Part shown: in pieces, positions 61,394-64,000 of the stretch | Position numbering within the stretch: position 1 is the stretch's first letter | Layout of the letters: every line of letters starts with the position of its first letter | Source: Planctomycetota bacterium | GTDB taxonomy: Bacteria; Planctomycetota; UBA8742; UBA2392 | Direction: 5' to 3' | Assembly (NCBI GenBank): GCA_016712285.1 | Contig: JADJRK010000001.1 | Coordinates: 1,674,001-1,738,000 of the forward strand | Length of the DNA stretch: 64,000 nt | Notes under the pieces: model-generated | Seen by the model: the letters and a program-made list of their open reading frames with translations, nothing else | Databases searched by the model: none | Told to the model about the DNA's origin: nothing | Position numbers and translations under genes: made by a program

Positions 61394-62773
61394 ATGCTCT
61401 GGACACGTTTGTTGTTTGCCGGCTTCGCCGCCGTCAGCATCGGTAGCTTGGCCACATTGGCCCAAGACACCCCGGCGCCCTCGACTGAAAAGAAGACTGA
61501 GGCCGCACCTGCCGGCATCGACGTGAACAAGCCGGCCGTCGGCAAGTTCACCGTCGTCAAGAAGACTGACCTCAAGCTGACCGACGACGCGCGCAAGCGC
61601 GACGTTGCGCTGGCTGTGTGCTTTCCCAAGGAAGAAGGCAGCTACCCGGTCATCTTGTACAGCGTGGGCCAGGGTGCTGTCGCTAACGACTCGCTGGCGA
61701 CACCCGAGTTCCTCGCCAGCCACGGCTACGTGGTGTTCGCGCCGACCCACCCGCAGCCGGCACGCGGCGGCGCAGCAGCACCGAACCCGGACCAGATGTT
61801 TGAGCAGTACGACACCAACAAAGACGGCAAACTCTCGAAAGAAGAACTGCCCGAGCAGCTGCGCGACTTCTTTGACACCGTGGACACCGACAGCGACGGC
61901 TTTATCAGCAAGGACGAGTTGCGCGCAGCCGTAGGTGGCGCCGCGCCGGCCCCGGCACCCGCACCCGAGGAGCCGAAGAAAGAAGAACCGAAGAAGGACG
62001 ACAAAGAAAAGGAAGACGAGTTTGACCGCACACCGGACTCGCCCGAGATGCACCTGACCGAGGACCCGGCGCAGCCCGCACCCGAGCAGCCCCGCGGGCG
62101 CCAGGGCCGCGGCCAGCGCGGAAACCGCGGCAATGACCCGACCAGCATTATCGACCGCAGCAAAGACTTGCTGCTGGTGATCGACCAGATGACCAAGCTT
62201 GTCGAGGCGACGCCAGAGCTCAAGGGAAAAACCAACCTGGAACAAGTCGCCGTCGTCGGTCACGGCGCCGGTGCAGCCGCCGCCGTCATTCTGGCTGGCG
62301 CAACGATTGACGTTGGCGAAGAGAAGGGAAAGACCTTTGCCGACAAGCGCATCAAAGCTGTCGTCCCGTACGGCCCGGCGCAAAGCGGTCGCTATGGCTT
62401 CAGCGCGGAATCGTGGAAGGGCCTGAACACGCCGATGCTGGCGGTCAGCGGCGCCACGCAGATGAACTTCGGCCGCGGTACACCCGACCCCGAGGCGCGC
62501 AAGGAATCGTTCAAAGGCGCACCGGAAGGCAACAAGTATTTCGTGAGCATTGAGGGCGCATCTGACTTCGACCTGCCGGGCGCGCCAGCCATGCGCATGG
62601 GCCGTGGCGGCCAGGCACCAGCCAAGAACGAAGCGGCTGGCAACTGGACCAACAGCGTCACCCTTCAGTTCTTGAACAGCACACTCAAGGCCGACGAAGC
62701 AGCCAAGACCTGGCTGGCCGGCGACGCGCTGGACAAGGGCACCGAGGGCAAGGCCAAGATCGAACGCAAGTAA
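61394..62773 (+). CDS. Secreted alpha/beta-hydrolase-like protein with inserted EF-hand pair
   Basis: A 459-residue exported protein (signal peptide about 1-24). The fold resembles dienelactone hydrolase/PAF-acetylhydrolase-like enzymes: YPVILYSVGQGA, then FLASHGYVVFAPTHP. An EF-hand pair (D140-TNKDGKLSKEE and D164-TDSDGFISKDE) and a Pro/Glu/Lys-rich linker are inserted before the nucleophile elbow. That elbow reads G289-H-G-A-G293: the usual serine is glycine. So the hydrolase may be inactive or use another mechanism. AGGAGA precedes the ATG. A calcium-bound binding role is possible. Confidence 0.75.
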   Translation: MLWTRLLFAGFAAVSIGSLATLAQDTPAPSTEKKTEAAPAGIDVNKPAVGKFTVVKKTDLKLTDDARKRDVALAVCFPKEEGSYPVILYSVGQGAVANDSLATPEFLASHGYVVFAPTHPQPARGGAAAPNPDQMFEQYDTNKDGKLSKEELPEQLRDFFDTVDTDSDGFISKDELRAAVGGAAPAPAPAPEEPKKEEPKKDDKEKEDEFDRTPDSPEMHLTEDPAQPAPEQPRGRQGRGQRGNRGNDPTSIIDRSKDLLLVIDQMTKLVEATPELKGKTNLEQVAVVGHGAGAAAAVILAGATIDVGEEKGKTFADKRIKAVVPYGPAQSGRYGFSAESWKGLNTPMLAVSGATQMNFGRGTPDPEARKESFKGAPEGNKYFVSIEGASDFDLPGAPAMRMGRGGQAPAKNEAAGNWTNSVTLQFLNSTLKADEAAKTWLAGDALDKGTEGKAKIERK

Positions 62774-62798
62774 AGTGGCACGGCCGCCTCGGCCGTGA

Positions 62799-62831
62799 AA
62801 AGTGCCATGAGCCTCGGGCTCATGGCACTTT
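62799..62831. terminator. Bidirectional terminator
   Basis: A perfect 15-bp stem (AAAGTGCCATGAGCC/GGCTCATGGCACTTT) with loop TCG is followed by GTTTTG. A second hairpin (CACGGCCG/CGGCCGTG, 62779-62797) stands just before it. Confidence 0.9.
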
Positions 62832-62893
62832 GTTTTGACACGGGTGCGGACACCCACGGCACGACTCACGCGCGAGGCACGCGTGCCACTTTG

Positions 62894-64000
62894 CTATTCC
62901 AGGTTCTCGTACATCGCACCCAGCATATCGCAGTAGAGGATCCCGCGATCCCTGTCTTCTTTGGCCAGCAGGCTGCTCTGGTGCAGGCCCTCAAGCACGA
63001 ACTCCATCGCCGCAGCAAGCTCGGGCCCCTTGACTTCTTTCATATATTGACGCGTCAACGCCTCAAGCTCGGGCACCGTCTGCAACGCCTTTGCGTATTC
63101 CTTGTCGGGCATTTCGTCCGTCAGTTCCAGCCGCTTGCCCTTGGCAAACCAGTCAATCACCGGCTTGTACGGGCCATCATCGCGCTGGGGCACGGACTCG
63201 CGGCCCTGTTTCCGGCCCGTGCGCTGGCGCGTGGCGTACACGCCAGGGAATGCAGCCTCGAACACCCCGCGCAGTGCTGCACCGATGATGCCTGTCGCGA
63301 CCTTGTGCGCGCCTTCCTGCTCGCCTTCATAGACCAGTTCCAGCTTGCCCGACATGGCCGGAATCGCCGCCGACAGGTCCACCACGCGCAGCCAAGTGCT
63401 GTCTTGACCAGTCAACAGGCAGCGCCGTTCGGCATTGCTGAGCACACTTTCCAGCGCCGCAATGTTCATGCGCGCGCTGACACCGCTGGCCTGGTCGACA
63501 AACTCGGATTTGCGCGCGGCAAACCCGATCTGCTCAATCGCTTCGCGTAGAAACGCCGGCACATGCACTTTGGGCGCCTTCGGCCGCTCGGTCCAGGCCT
63601 CTTGATCGGTGATCGCGCGGCTGTCTTCCACCGAGTTGGGATAGTGCGTGATCACCTGCGACTCGATGCGGTCTTTCAGGGGCGTGATGATGCTGCCGCG
63701 GTTGGTGTAGTCTTCAGGGTTGGCCGAAAAGCACAGCATCAGGTCCAACGGGATGCGCACGGGAAAGCCGCGAATCTGGATGTCGGCTTCCTCAAGAATG
63801 TTTAGCAGGCCCACCTGGATGCGCGGCTGCAGGTCCGGCAGTTCGTTGATGGCAAAGATGCCGCGGTTGGTGCGCGGAATGATGCCGAAGTGGATGACCT
63901 CTTCGTCGGCGAACGTGAGCTTCTGCGTTGCGGCCTTGATCGGGTCCACGTCGCCGATCAGGTCAGCGATGCTCACGTCCGGCGTGGCCAGCTTCTCGGC
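62894..64000 (-). CDS. MoxR/ChlI-like AAA ATPase, N-terminus beyond window
   Basis: The 3' 369 codons of a larger gene; the frame runs past the window end. Visible parts are IFAINELPDLQPRIQVGLLNILEEADIQIRGFPVRIPLDLMLCFSANPEDYTNRGSIITPLKDRIESQV, which contains the Walker B/sensor 1 region of magnesium-chelatase/MoxR-type ATPases. The C-terminal part is helical (ALTRQYMKEVKGPELAAAMEFVLEGLHQ). The Walker A is beyond the window. Such ATPases usually work with a von Willebrand factor A protein, which is not seen here. Confidence 0.85.
   Translation of the reverse strand, partial: AEKLATPDVSIADLIGDVDPIKAATQKLTFADEEVIHFGIIPRTNRGIFAINELPDLQPRIQVGLLNILEEADIQIRGFPVRIPLDLMLCFSANPEDYTNRGSIITPLKDRIESQVITHYPNSVEDSRAITDQEAWTERPKAPKVHVPAFLREAIEQIGFAARKSEFVDQASGVSARMNIAALESVLSNAERRCLLTGQDSTWLRVVDLSAAIPAMSGKLELVYEGEQEGAHKVATGIIGAALRGVFEAAFPGVYATRQRTGRKQGRESVPQRDDGPYKPVIDWFAKGKRLELTDEMPDKEYAKALQTVPELEALTRQYMKEVKGPELAAAMEFVLEGLHQSSLLAKEDRDRGILYCDMLGAMYENLE

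Overview
The window is high-GC, gene-dense DNA from a Gram-negative bacterium. LpxK, an LpxL/HtrB-type acyltransferase, an outer-membrane-barrel-like protein and many lipoproteins indicate an outer membrane. Abundant secreted proteins of unknown function, EF-hand proteins, thioredoxin/PDZ proteins, beta-helix surface proteins and two-copy families suggest a planctomycete-like or other PVC-group lineage. This is an inference from gene style, not from a marker alignment.

The main feature is a selenium locus, about 24.1-34.6 kb. It holds selA, a selenocysteine tRNA (selC, anticodon UCA), a PhnDCE-like ABC transporter that resembles the branch named as putative selenate transporters, and three tandem paralogues of a secreted thioredoxin-like protein. 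Two paralogues (24163-25029 and 26494-27426) each have two consecutive in-frame UGA codons at residues 29-30, just after the signal peptide and followed by a hairpin at bacterial SECIS distance. The middle paralogue (25394-26314) has cysteines there instead. If both UGAs are read as Sec, the mature proteins begin Gln-Sec-Sec. A further selenoprotein lies at 58910-59929: a TlpA/redoxin-like protein whose CxxC is Sec-Gly-Pro-Cys, with a clear SECIS hairpin. A paralogue at 60173-61219 has Cys-Thr-Gly-Ser. Ordinary stop-to-stop gene calling truncates all three UGA genes.

Layout. 1-9.5 kb: secreted proteins, an acetyltransferase, a Tat-exported amine oxidase, a thioredoxin/PDZ protein, two Fn3/beta-helix proteins and a homocysteine methyltransferase. 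9.6-13.1 kb: P5C dehydrogenase and acetyl-CoA synthetase. 13.3-16.9 kb: an atypical patch with an orphan phage-capsid-like gene, a probably frameshifted region and a leucine-rich-repeat protein. 17.3-23.9 kb: an EF-hand protein, a CDP-alcohol phosphotransferase, a LOG-family enzyme, a barrel-like protein, a TPR protein and Fe-SOD. 24.1-34.6 kb: the selenium locus, including 155-bp repeats of the tRNA-Sec 3' end. 35-40.7 kb: a split ATP synthase operon (atpZ-I-B-E-F-H, a lipoprotein, atpA) without atpG, atpD and atpC. 40.8-45.4 kb: a second TPR protein, lipid A genes and a membrane protein. 45.5-51.3 kb: lipoproteins, ComEC and a haem protein. 51.3-54.2 kb: accA, ubiE/menG, rpsI and rplM. 54.3-58.7 kb: an unknown protein, a propeller-like lipoprotein, a Fur-family regulator and an acetyltransferase-nitrilase fusion. 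58.9-64 kb: the redoxin pair, an EF-hand-containing hydrolase-like protein and a MoxR/ChlI-like AAA ATPase running off the end.

No rRNA, CRISPR array, transposase or integrase was recognised. The only tRNA found is tRNA-Sec.
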